Of a DNA stretch of 58,111 nucleotides, positions 51,492-58,111 are shown in pieces. Below the pieces are notes generated by a model. That model saw only the letters and a program-made list of their open reading frames with translations. It was not told where the DNA came from and did not search any database. Location of the stretch: assembly GCA_022826945.1 (NCBI GenBank), contig JAJDTY010000010.1:1-58111 (forward strand), written 5' to 3'. The DNA is from Candidatus Binatia bacterium (lineage in GTDB: Bacteria; Desulfobacterota; Binatia; Bin18). Position 1 is the first letter of the stretch; every line of letters begins with the position of its first letter. The position numbers and the translations under genes were made by a program.

Positions 51492-52451
51492 ATGTTGAGC
51501 CGCGTTGCCGACTCGATCTACTGGATGAGTCGCTATATCGAACGAGCCGAGAATATTGCCCGTTTTGTTGATGTCAACTTGTTGATGATCCTTGATCTCC
51601 CGGCCGGGTCGTCCGAACAGTGGGCACCTCTGGTCAGCGCCACCGGAGATGACGCCCAGTTCAAGGCCCGCTACGGCACGGCCGACCGGGAGCAGGTCAT
51701 TCAGTTCCTGGCCTTTGATCGGGAGAATCCGAACTCGATTGTTTCCTGCTTACGCGCGGCGAGGGAAAACGCGCGTTCCGTGCGTGAGATCATCTCATCC
51801 GATATGTGGGAACAGATCAACACCTTTTACCTGATGGTCAACGCAGCCGCGGATCGGGGTATTGAGTCTGCGCACGATTTTTTTCATCAGGTGAAACTGG
51901 CCGGTCACCTGTTCGAGGGATCAACCAATGCGACCTTATCGCACGGTGAGGGCTGGCATTTCTGTCGGGTCGGACGCCTGCTGGAACGGGCGGATAAGAC
52001 CTCGCGCATTCTCGATGTGAAATACTTTATTCTCTTGCCGGCCGTTTCCGATGTTGGGTCGCCCTTTGACAATATCCAGTGGGCGGCGGTCTTGCGTTCG
52101 ACCAGCGCGCTCGAAATGTTCCGTAAACAATATCACCACATCTCGCCGGACAATATCATTGATTTTCTCGTGCTTGATCGCGAGTTCCCACGTGCTATTC
52201 ATTACTGCCTGGTTCAGGCCCAGGAGTCCTTACACGCACTTTCCGGGACGCCTGCCGGGACGTTTCGGAATCCGGCCGAGCAGCATCTGGGCCAGTTGCG
52301 GGCCGAACTCGCCTATATCGGCGTGCAACAGATTCTTCATCAGGGGCTGCATGAATTTCTCGATGCGCTGCAAACCAAATTGAATCTGATTGGGGACGGG
52401 ATTTTCGAGACCTTCTTTGCCCTGCGGCCGATTGGGGGGACGGATCGGTAA
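51492..52451 (+). CDS. Alpha-E (DUF403) protein
   Basis: 319 residues. All-helical protein, partner of the permuted ATP-grasp. The start LSRVADSIYWMSRYIERAENIARFVDV is the diagnostic segment, RSVREIISSDMWEQIN and HFCRVGRLLERADKTSRILDVKYF follow, and DREFPRAIHYCLVQAQESL is the end region. Function unknown, thought to support the ligase. It is 71 bases after the ATP-grasp gene. The same domain is fused to ATP-grasp in the 54182 gene. Confidence 0.9.
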   Translation: MLSRVADSIYWMSRYIERAENIARFVDVNLLMILDLPAGSSEQWAPLVSATGDDAQFKARYGTADREQVIQFLAFDRENPNSIVSCLRAARENARSVREIISSDMWEQINTFYLMVNAAADRGIESAHDFFHQVKLAGHLFEGSTNATLSHGEGWHFCRVGRLLERADKTSRILDVKYFILLPAVSDVGSPFDNIQWAAVLRSTSALEMFRKQYHHISPDNIIDFLVLDREFPRAIHYCLVQAQESLHALSGTPAGTFRNPAEQHLGQLRAELAYIGVQQILHQGLHEFLDALQTKLNLIGDGIFETFFALRPIGGTDR

Positions 52452-52489
52452 ACCTCACTCCCGCACAGGCTTTTCACAGGAGGCAGAGC

Positions 52490-53272
52490 ATGACGTTTTG
52501 TTTAGGGATGAATCTACAAGGCGGGCTGGTTGGGATTGCCGATACGCGGGTGATTGCTGGCAACGAACGTATTACCGCCCGAAAAGTGTCGGTGTTCCAG
52601 AAAGACCGGCATGCCATGTTCCTCATGAGTGCTGGGCTGCGCTCGGCGCGGGACAAGGCCCTGATCTATTTTGAAGAAAATCTGGCCCACAGCGAGCAGC
52701 CGCTCGACCGCTTATTCAAGGCCGTCAACGCCTTTGCCGCTCAGGTACGTCGGGTTGCAAAGGAAGATAAAGCCGCGTTGGAGGAGAGCGGCTTTGAGTT
52801 CAACCTGCACGCCCTCATTGGCGGGCAGCTTGAGAATGACCCCGAGCACCGTCTCTACCTCGTCTACCCCCAAGGCAACTGGGTCGAAATCGGCCAAGGC
52901 ACGCCGTATCATATTATTGGCGCCGCGGGTTATGGGAAGCCGATTCTTGATCGTACACTGCACTACCAGGACCCGATGCGATTTGCTCTCAAGGTCGGCT
53001 GTCTGGCCTTTGATTCGACCCGGATCAGCGCGGTGAATGTTGATTTCCCTCTGGACGTTGTCCTGTACGCTCGGGACAGCCATCGGATCGTCCAGCACTG
53101 CTATCAGAAGGAAGACCTTCAGGATTTATCCAACGTCTGGCAGGAAGGGTTGCGGCGCTCGATCAATAATCTGTCCGCCGATTGGGTCGAGCACGCCTTC
53201 GACAAGCTGGCGCTGCCAGACAATAACATCGGCCGGCTGTTACCTGCGCCCAACGAGGCGGATCGGGCATAG
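52490..53272 (+). CDS. Anbu (bacterial proteasome homologue) peptidase
   Basis: 260 residues. Ntn-hydrolase of the HslV/Anbu group; a peptidase whose Thr2, exposed after removal of Met1, is the nucleophile (start MTFCLGMNLQGGLVGIADTR). The conserved Asp/Lys pair is seen in ADTR and ARKVSVFQKDRH. ALIGGQLENDPEHRLYLVYPQGNWVE is a family segment, and the length fits. It forms open-ring helical assemblies in known members. The very strong AGGAGG site suggests high expression. It is downstream of ATP-grasp and alpha-E and convergent with the transglutaminase gene. Confidence 0.85.
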   Translation: MTFCLGMNLQGGLVGIADTRVIAGNERITARKVSVFQKDRHAMFLMSAGLRSARDKALIYFEENLAHSEQPLDRLFKAVNAFAAQVRRVAKEDKAALEESGFEFNLHALIGGQLENDPEHRLYLVYPQGNWVEIGQGTPYHIIGAAGYGKPILDRTLHYQDPMRFALKVGCLAFDSTRISAVNVDFPLDVVLYARDSHRIVQHCYQKEDLQDLSNVWQEGLRRSINNLSADWVEHAFDKLALPDNNIGRLLPAPNEADRA

Positions 53273-53279
53273 GCCTCTG

Positions 53280-54185
53280 TTATTCCGATGCCTGCGGGAA
53301 GCCAGCCTCCGGCACCCGCTCCGCGGTCACAGCCACATCAAGGATCGGGCTGCCACCGCCAACAACGACGCCTTTCAACGGGGTCACATCGCTGTAGTCC
53401 CGGCCCCAGGCGACGGTAATATGCTGATCGGTGGGAATGCTGTTATTGGTGGGATCGAAATCTATCCAGCCCTGCCCAGGACAATATACCGATACCCAGG
53501 CATGAGAAGCTGCGGCACCCGTAAGTTGAGGCTGGCCGCCTGAAACGGCGGTTTCGAGGTAGCCGCTGACGTAGCGTACCGCAATGCCCTGCGTACGCAG
53601 ACAGCCGATAGCCACATGCGCAAAATCCTGACATACCCCCTGGCGGTGATCGAGCACTTCATTGAGCGGCGTTGAGACCGTGGTGGCCTCGGGTTCGTAG
53701 GTAAACTCCTGATAGATGCGCTGCACGAGGTCAGCAACGGCCTTCAAAAGCGGTCGGTTCGGTACAAAAGACGTAGCTGCATACGCGGCCAACTCAGTAT
53801 TGCTGTGGACCAGGGGGGAGTCGAGCAGGAATTGTCGCGCCTCGATGCCGGCGCGACTCGTGTCCTTGGAAACGGAGTGGCGGACCTCCTCCCACGCGGG
53901 AGAAGCCTGGAGCCGCGGTGGGGCGGCTGGGATGATTAGGACCTCACTCCGGGCGGTCACCGATAAGCTGGCATGGGGCTCCTGAATGGCAAAATAGGTG
54001 ACTCGATTGCCGAAAAAGTCTTCCCGGTCCTGACACACTGCCGGCGAAGGCTGAATGCAGAGCTGCGTGTGCTCACACTCTTGCCGCGGTGTGGCACGCG
54101 GGAGGAGGTGGGCCTCATTCTGGCACTGCGGCACCGACGCAGTATAGCGGTATTCGGTAACGTGGGTGATGCGATAGCGTATCAT
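53280..54185 (-). CDS. Transglutaminase-like protein of the ATP-grasp cluster
   Basis: 301 residues. N-terminal bacterial-transglutaminase-associated beta region (IRYRITHVTEYRYTASV, HASLSVTARSEVLII) then the papain-like core: catalytic Cys in GVCQDFAHVAIGCLR, His in ASHAWVSVYCPGQGW, Asp in FDPTNNSIP. Such proteins are regularly encoded with permuted ATP-grasp and alpha-E genes and are predicted to be peptidases or amide-transferring enzymes. Its ATG overlaps the stop of the fused ATP-grasp gene (ATGA). It ends convergent with the Anbu gene. Confidence 0.85.
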   Translation of the reverse strand: MIRYRITHVTEYRYTASVPQCQNEAHLLPRATPRQECEHTQLCIQPSPAVCQDREDFFGNRVTYFAIQEPHASLSVTARSEVLIIPAAPPRLQASPAWEEVRHSVSKDTSRAGIEARQFLLDSPLVHSNTELAAYAATSFVPNRPLLKAVADLVQRIYQEFTYEPEATTVSTPLNEVLDHRQGVCQDFAHVAIGCLRTQGIAVRYVSGYLETAVSGGQPQLTGAAASHAWVSVYCPGQGWIDFDPTNNSIPTDQHITVAWGRDYSDVTPLKGVVVGGGSPILDVAVTAERVPEAGFPQASE

Positions 54186-56725
54186 CTCGAAGTCGAACGC
54201 GTTGCGGTGAGCTGTTGCTGCACCTCAATATGGCTGAAATAGTCACGACTCAAGGTCTCCGACAGCGAGAGTAGGCGTGTGCTCAGACCGGCAAACAGTT
54301 GGCTCAGCGTCTCATACATGTCTTCGTCCCAGGTGGATGTCGAGTAGCGTTCCAGGTCTGTCACCTGTAAGATTGTGAGCGCCTCCAAAACGATACGCTC
54401 TTCGGTGCTCCGGTGGGGCCGGGGCTTCTTTCGCGGCAGGCCCACTACTTGGTCCCGTATTTGAACGAGTTGGTAGCCGACCGAACGCGGGTTACTCTCG
54501 TCGAGCAGCAGCAGGTCCAACACGGCCCCGGCCTGTACGGCTGAGGCGTAGCGCCGCCGATACGTCATCAGGCTGTCGGTCATGGCCAATACCATCTCCC
54601 AGACGACTTTCTCCGTCTCGTACGGCAACTCGCAGCCCGTCCGCAAGAGGCTGAGCGTATACAGCGCCCGTTCAAGCCGTCGACCGATTTCCATAAATCG
54701 GAATCCATGTCCGCGGGCCATGCTTTCGGTATTCAGACCATTCACCGAGGCGAGCCCAATAATCAGGCGTTCCAGGCTTTCGAGCATCTCGCTCAAGGAC
54801 CTGACCTGGGCCAACTCATGATCGAGCCGGTTGATTGCCCGCCAGGCATCATCGGACAGCCGGCCGTGTGCAGCCTGCCCGGCGTGGACTAAGGCGTTCA
54901 GATGAAAACGCAGGCTACCCGGTTGATCGACGTCTAGAATCGTGCTGAACAGTTCCTTCTCGGCAATGGTCAGCCGCCGTCGCTCCCCGTACCCGATAAA
55001 ACGCAGATAGGTCGCGGTGCTATGGGTGTGGGCCGAAAGAAAGGCTGACAGGGAAGTATCATACCGAGCGGTCTCGGTGTCGAGTACCCGCTGGAGGACT
55101 TCACGGAAGACGCGCGCCCCCCCGGCGGTGCGTTCGACATAACGGCCGAGCCAGAACAAATTATCCGCCATCCGGCTGGGCACTTCTCCCCCGCTGCGCG
55201 TAATCGATACGGAGTGCTCGGGTACCGGGATGAGGCTGAACTGACTCTCGGGCTCTGAGGCAAGAATCCAGGTATCCTTGCTCAGGCCGCCAGCTTGGCC
55301 GGAGACGAGCCAGCCATCCGCGTCCTGTGTCACCCGCGTCAACCCGCCCGGCATGGCCACATAGCCATCGTCCCGGGAGACCAGGAAACTGCGTAACACC
55401 ATGGGCCGTGGCTCCAGGTGGTCTCCGGTAAACACCGGCGTCGTTGACAACGCCACCTGTTCCTGGCCGACAAAGAAATGGGGACGGGCCCTGATATTCT
55501 GAATAAGGTTGTCGCGCTCTTGAATGCTCAACTGTGCCCCATGGACGGTCGCCGTGCCAGGGTGAGGGAAGGCGGGTTTGATGACCATTTGTTCGATATG
55601 GTCCACGACATAGGATCGGGCCTGTTCGTCACCGCACCACCAGGTCGGGACTGAGGCTAAGCGCAGGTCCTGGCCGAGCAACACTTTGGCGATCTTGGGC
55701 AGGTAGGCCATCAGCCCGGGGTTTTCGAGCACACCACTGCCCAGCGAGTTAGCCACCACGACAGTGTTGTTCCGCACTGCCTGGAGTAACCCAGGGGGGG
55801 CTAACAGCGATTCCCTATGCAGTTCCAAGGGATCGCAAAAAGTGTCGTCCACGCGCCGGACGACCACGCCGACCTGTTGGAGCCCGCCGACCGTTTTCAA
55901 CCAGAGGCGGCCATCGCGGACCGTCAGGTCGTCCCCCTGGGCGAGCGTGTAGTCCAGATAGCTGGCCAAATAAGCATGTTCAAAATATGTCTCGTTCTGC
56001 GGCCCTGGGGTAAGGAGCGTCGTCCGCGTCTGGTGGGACGGGGTCAGGGCGGCTAAGGTCGAACGCAGGGTCCGGAAAAAAAGGGACAGGCGATGGACCT
56101 GGGCGTCTCGATACAGGCTGGGCAGAATCCGTGACAACACCAGGCGGTTTTCCAGGGCGTAGCCGGCTCCAGACGGTGCCTGCGTCCGGTCATCCAGCAC
56201 CATGATGGTACCATCTGGGGTTCTGGCGAGGTCAGCCGCATACAGACACAGATACGGGGTCGGCGTGGGCAGCGCGTCGTGACAGGGGCGCAGAAAGCCG
56301 GGATGGGCATAGATCAACTCGGGCGGGAGCAGACCGTCGTGAATGAGCTGTTGTGGGCCGTACAGGTCCGCTCCTATGAGATTGAGCAGTTCTGCCCGCT
56401 GGATAAGACCCTGTTCAATAGTCCGCCACTCCTGGCTGGTGAGGAGTGCGGGGATGACGTCAAGCGACCAGGGCCGCGTACGTCCCTGGGGGTCCGTATA
56501 GACGTTGTAGGTCACACCATTTTCGCGTAAGACCTGTTGGACTTCGCCCCGACGGCGACTCAACTCTGTCGGGCCCAGCGCATCGAAAGCGCGTAGGGCG
56601 TATTGCCAGTGGGGACGTACCGTGCCCGGGGCTGAACACATTTCATCGAAGCGCGCTGATGACAAGCGATAGTGTGCAAGTGTATTGCCCCGAACACTGG
56701 CCTCCGCATAGGTAGACTCAGGCAT
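54182..56725 (-). CDS. Fused circularly permuted ATP-grasp and alpha-E protein
   Basis: 847 residues. The N-terminal 480 residues are a permuted ATP-grasp ligase (GVTYNVYTDPQGRTRPWSLDVIP, TIMVLDDRTQAPSGAGYALENR, MVIKPAFPH..., GGLTRV), and about residues 510-830 are an alpha-E domain starting GGEVPSRMADNLFWLGRYVERTAGGARVF. The fusion combines what the 49966 and 51492 genes encode separately. In the ATP-grasp part the Gly-rich loop is less conserved than in the separate protein (PAFPHPGTATVHG in place of [10 protein letters not shown]), so its activity may differ. GAGGAGGAC before the ATG is strong. First gene of a leftward pair with the transglutaminase. Confidence 0.9.
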   Translation of the reverse strand: MPESTYAEASVRGNTLAHYRLSSARFDEMCSAPGTVRPHWQYALRAFDALGPTELSRRRGEVQQVLRENGVTYNVYTDPQGRTRPWSLDVIPALLTSQEWRTIEQGLIQRAELLNLIGADLYGPQQLIHDGLLPPELIYAHPGFLRPCHDALPTPTPYLCLYAADLARTPDGTIMVLDDRTQAPSGAGYALENRLVLSRILPSLYRDAQVHRLSLFFRTLRSTLAALTPSHQTRTTLLTPGPQNETYFEHAYLASYLDYTLAQGDDLTVRDGRLWLKTVGGLQQVGVVVRRVDDTFCDPLELHRESLLAPPGLLQAVRNNTVVVANSLGSGVLENPGLMAYLPKIAKVLLGQDLRLASVPTWWCGDEQARSYVVDHIEQMVIKPAFPHPGTATVHGAQLSIQERDNLIQNIRARPHFFVGQEQVALSTTPVFTGDHLEPRPMVLRSFLVSRDDGYVAMPGGLTRVTQDADGWLVSGQAGGLSKDTWILASEPESQFSLIPVPEHSVSITRSGGEVPSRMADNLFWLGRYVERTAGGARVFREVLQRVLDTETARYDTSLSAFLSAHTHSTATYLRFIGYGERRRLTIAEKELFSTILDVDQPGSLRFHLNALVHAGQAAHGRLSDDAWRAINRLDHELAQVRSLSEMLESLERLIIGLASVNGLNTESMARGHGFRFMEIGRRLERALYTLSLLRTGCELPYETEKVVWEMVLAMTDSLMTYRRRYASAVQAGAVLDLLLLDESNPRSVGYQLVQIRDQVVGLPRKKPRPHRSTEERIVLEALTILQVTDLERYSTSTWDEDMYETLSQLFAGLSTRLLSLSETLSRDYFSHIEVQQQLTATRSTSR

Positions 56726-56836
56726 AGCCCGTCCTCCTCATCCGATTGCCCATTATCGTATGTGGACACGGCCTGGCAACCTGGAAGGTTACACGTCGAA
56801 CGTAACTCGTCCGGCTTTCGACGTGTCTCGTGCAAT

Positions 56837-57940
56837 CTATACTTTTGCAGTATAGCGGTCGGTATCGTACAAGCGCTCCAGATCCACGGTATTGAGCCCG
56901 CTAACGGCTTGACTGAGGGGAACCATGCGAAGCTGGCAGGTCGGGCCAATGCCCTGCGCACTGACCATCTGTCCCCAGTCGCCGCGCAGCACGGCTTCGA
57001 CTGCGGCTGAGCCAAACATGCGCCCCATAATCCGGTCCAGGGCAGACGGACTGCCGCCGCGTTGGCTATGGCCGATCACCAGCTCGCGTGAATCAAAAGG
57101 CGTGTCGCGGCGAATGCACTGGGCGAGTTGACTCCCGATGCCGCCCAGGCGCTCATGCCCGAATGCGTCCCGGCTGGCGTCCAGGGTCACCACTTCTTCC
57201 TCACTTGCGTGGGCGCCTTCAGCTGCCACAATGACCGCATAGCGTGGGTAGCGCCGGTCCTGCTTACCCCGCGCGAGTCGTTGGGTCAGCAACGCATAGA
57301 CCCGCTCGTAGGCAAAGGGATACTCGGGGATAAGGACCAGGGCTGCACCTCCAGCCACCGCGCTCCACAGGGCCAGATGGCCGGTATGCCGGCCCATGAC
57401 CTCGACTACCTGCACCCAGTGGTGCGAGCCGGCCGGAGTGCGCGCCTGCTCAATGACACTGGTGCAGTTGCGCAATGCCGTATCAAACCCCAAGGTGTAG
57501 TCGGTGTGGCTGAGGTCTTTATCAATGGTTTTCGGAATGCCTACCACTGGGCAGCCCTTTTCACTCAGCCGGTGCGCCACGCCCAGGGTGTCTTCTCCAC
57601 CCAGGGCGATCACGGCATCAAGACCAAACCGAACGATATTGGTCATGACTTCATCTGATCGATCGCGCACACTTGTCTCGCCCGGCACGGTCATACGAAA
57701 TGGGTTGGTGCGAGACGATCCCAGATTGGTGCCTCCATCGCGGTCCCAGCGCCGGACCTGGTAATCCTCCAGCCGGATGGCCTCGTCGATCCCGGCGTCG
57801 AGTAAACCGTGCCAGCCATCGGGCAGTCCCACCACCTCTATGTTATGGGCTGTCGCACGATACACAATCGCCTTGAGGGCGGGGTTCAGACCTGGGGCAT
57901 CGCCTCCTCCGGTTAAAACGCCAATTCGTCGGATACGCAT
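56837..57940 (-). CDS. 6-phosphofructokinase, likely pyrophosphate-dependent
   Basis: 367 residues from the ATG at 57940 (GAGGGAAG site); an in-frame start at 58000 lacks one. RIGVLTGGGDAPGLNPALK is the nucleotide-binding start. At residues 114-118 the loop reads GGEDT in place of GGDGS of E. coli ATP enzymes, and P-K-T-I-D at 136-140 has Lys in place of Gly. These two changes, Asp at the 104-equivalent and Lys at the 124-equivalent, mark pyrophosphate-dependent forms. Glycolytic step fructose 6-phosphate to fructose 1,6-bisphosphate, reversible with PPi. Monocistronic as far as seen. Confidence 0.85.
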   Translation of the reverse strand: MRIRRIGVLTGGGDAPGLNPALKAIVYRATAHNIEVVGLPDGWHGLLDAGIDEAIRLEDYQVRRWDRDGGTNLGSSRTNPFRMTVPGETSVRDRSDEVMTNIVRFGLDAVIALGGEDTLGVAHRLSEKGCPVVGIPKTIDKDLSHTDYTLGFDTALRNCTSVIEQARTPAGSHHWVQVVEVMGRHTGHLALWSAVAGGAALVLIPEYPFAYERVYALLTQRLARGKQDRRYPRYAVIVAAEGAHASEEEVVTLDASRDAFGHERLGGIGSQLAQCIRRDTPFDSRELVIGHSQRGGSPSALDRIMGRMFGSAAVEAVLRGDWGQMVSAQGIGPTCQLRMVPLSQAVSGLNTVDLERLYDTDRYTAKV

Positions 57941-58013
57941 ACTTCCCTCGAGATGTCCTTTGTATGACACACCAGCCATGGATCGAAGGCGACGGCTCAT
58001 TGCCGTGTAGCCC

Positions 58014-58111
58014 CTAAAACTTCAACGTCGTCTCGATATAGCCGAAATTGGCACTGTCGTCGGGATAGATCTGATCCACGATGCTGTCGCCGAAGACGTG
58101 GGCAAAAAAGA
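58014..58111 (-). CDS. C-terminal end of an outer-membrane-type protein, cut by the window
   Basis: Thirty-one codons plus a stop (TAG at 58014-58016 on the minus strand); the rest is beyond the right edge. The end reads DDSANFGYIETTLKF, alternating aromatic/polar residues with a final Phe, the usual C-terminal strand of outer-membrane beta barrels. Which family cannot be said. Confidence 0.5.
   Translation of the reverse strand, partial: FFAHVFGDSIVDQIYPDDSANFGYIETTLKF

Noticed and set aside
1..58111. CRISPR arrays, tRNA and rRNA genes
   Set aside because: No regularly spaced repeats or tRNA-like arm pattern were noticed on reading. A dedicated tRNA or covariance-model scan was not possible and could still find one.

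Overview
The window reads as a piece of chromosome from an uncultured, moderately GC-rich bacterium with a Gram-negative envelope (OmpA-type protein, MscS channel, a beta-barrel tail ending in Phe). Luciferase-like flavin oxidoreductases, amidohydrolase-2 and phytanoyl-CoA dioxygenase-type genes, a CO-dehydrogenase-type molybdenum hydroxylase and two UGA-containing selenoprotein genes fit soil or marine 'deltaproteobacterial'/Tectomicrobia-Entotheonella-like lineages. That placement is a low-confidence impression; there is no rRNA or marker gene here to settle it.

Layout. 1-1030: 3' end of an IS630-family transposase abutting a 5'-truncated Na+/solute symporter, then a double-palindrome dispersed repeat. 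1039-4691 (-): NUDIX, LLM flavin oxidoreductase, amidohydrolase and PhyH genes as one compact operon. 4886-11216: assorted genes (DUF2064 nucleotidyl/glycosyltransferase, DHOD-like enzyme, cytidylate-kinase-like protein, MFS carrier, OmpA-domain protein, metallo-beta-lactamase-fold hydrolase). 11279-13366 (+): a cobalt-type nitrile-hydratase-family enzyme whose beta subunit is split in two genes, as in thiocyanate hydrolase, with an SDR gene between the halves. 13387-16157: second LLM oxidoreductase, membrane protein, MscS channel. 16245-21094 (+): cupin, then an operon of an unknown 348-residue protein, a UGSC-family selenoprotein read through an in-frame UGA, RidA, MaoC-type and D-aminoacylase-type genes. 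21096-23033 (-): threonine synthase and a second selenoprotein, a peroxiredoxin-like protein with U-P-Y-C. 23220-29423 (+): three-subunit molybdenum hydroxylase, acyl-CoA ligase and enoyl-CoA hydratase-fold enzyme, an arrangement like the 2-furoate (hmf) pathway. 29463-36220: small genes, including a decayed partial copy of a DUF6614-type gene, an EVE protein and a CocE-type hydrolase, then ubiE-type methyltransferase.

37033-49371 (-) is mostly nitrogen assimilation: siroheme nitrite reductase NirA, NarK-type transporter, an assimilatory-type molybdenum nitrate reductase with 4Fe-4S, Rieske and NarI-like membrane partners, and NirBD. A DUF433 antitoxin/PIN-like toxin pair sits inside this region; the toxin carries an amber codon at a conserved Trp position. 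49966-56725 is a circularly-permuted ATP-grasp / alpha-E / Anbu peptidase / transglutaminase cluster, a predicted peptide synthesis-and-cleavage system. The right end holds a phosphofructokinase with residues typical of pyrophosphate-dependent enzymes and the last 31 codons of an outer-membrane-type protein.

The strongest non-routine observations are the two recoded UGA genes 4.5 kb apart, the uncharacterised operon around the UGSC selenoprotein, and the split nitrile-hydratase/thiocyanate-hydrolase-like operon with an embedded dehydrogenase. I saw no tRNA, rRNA or CRISPR array.
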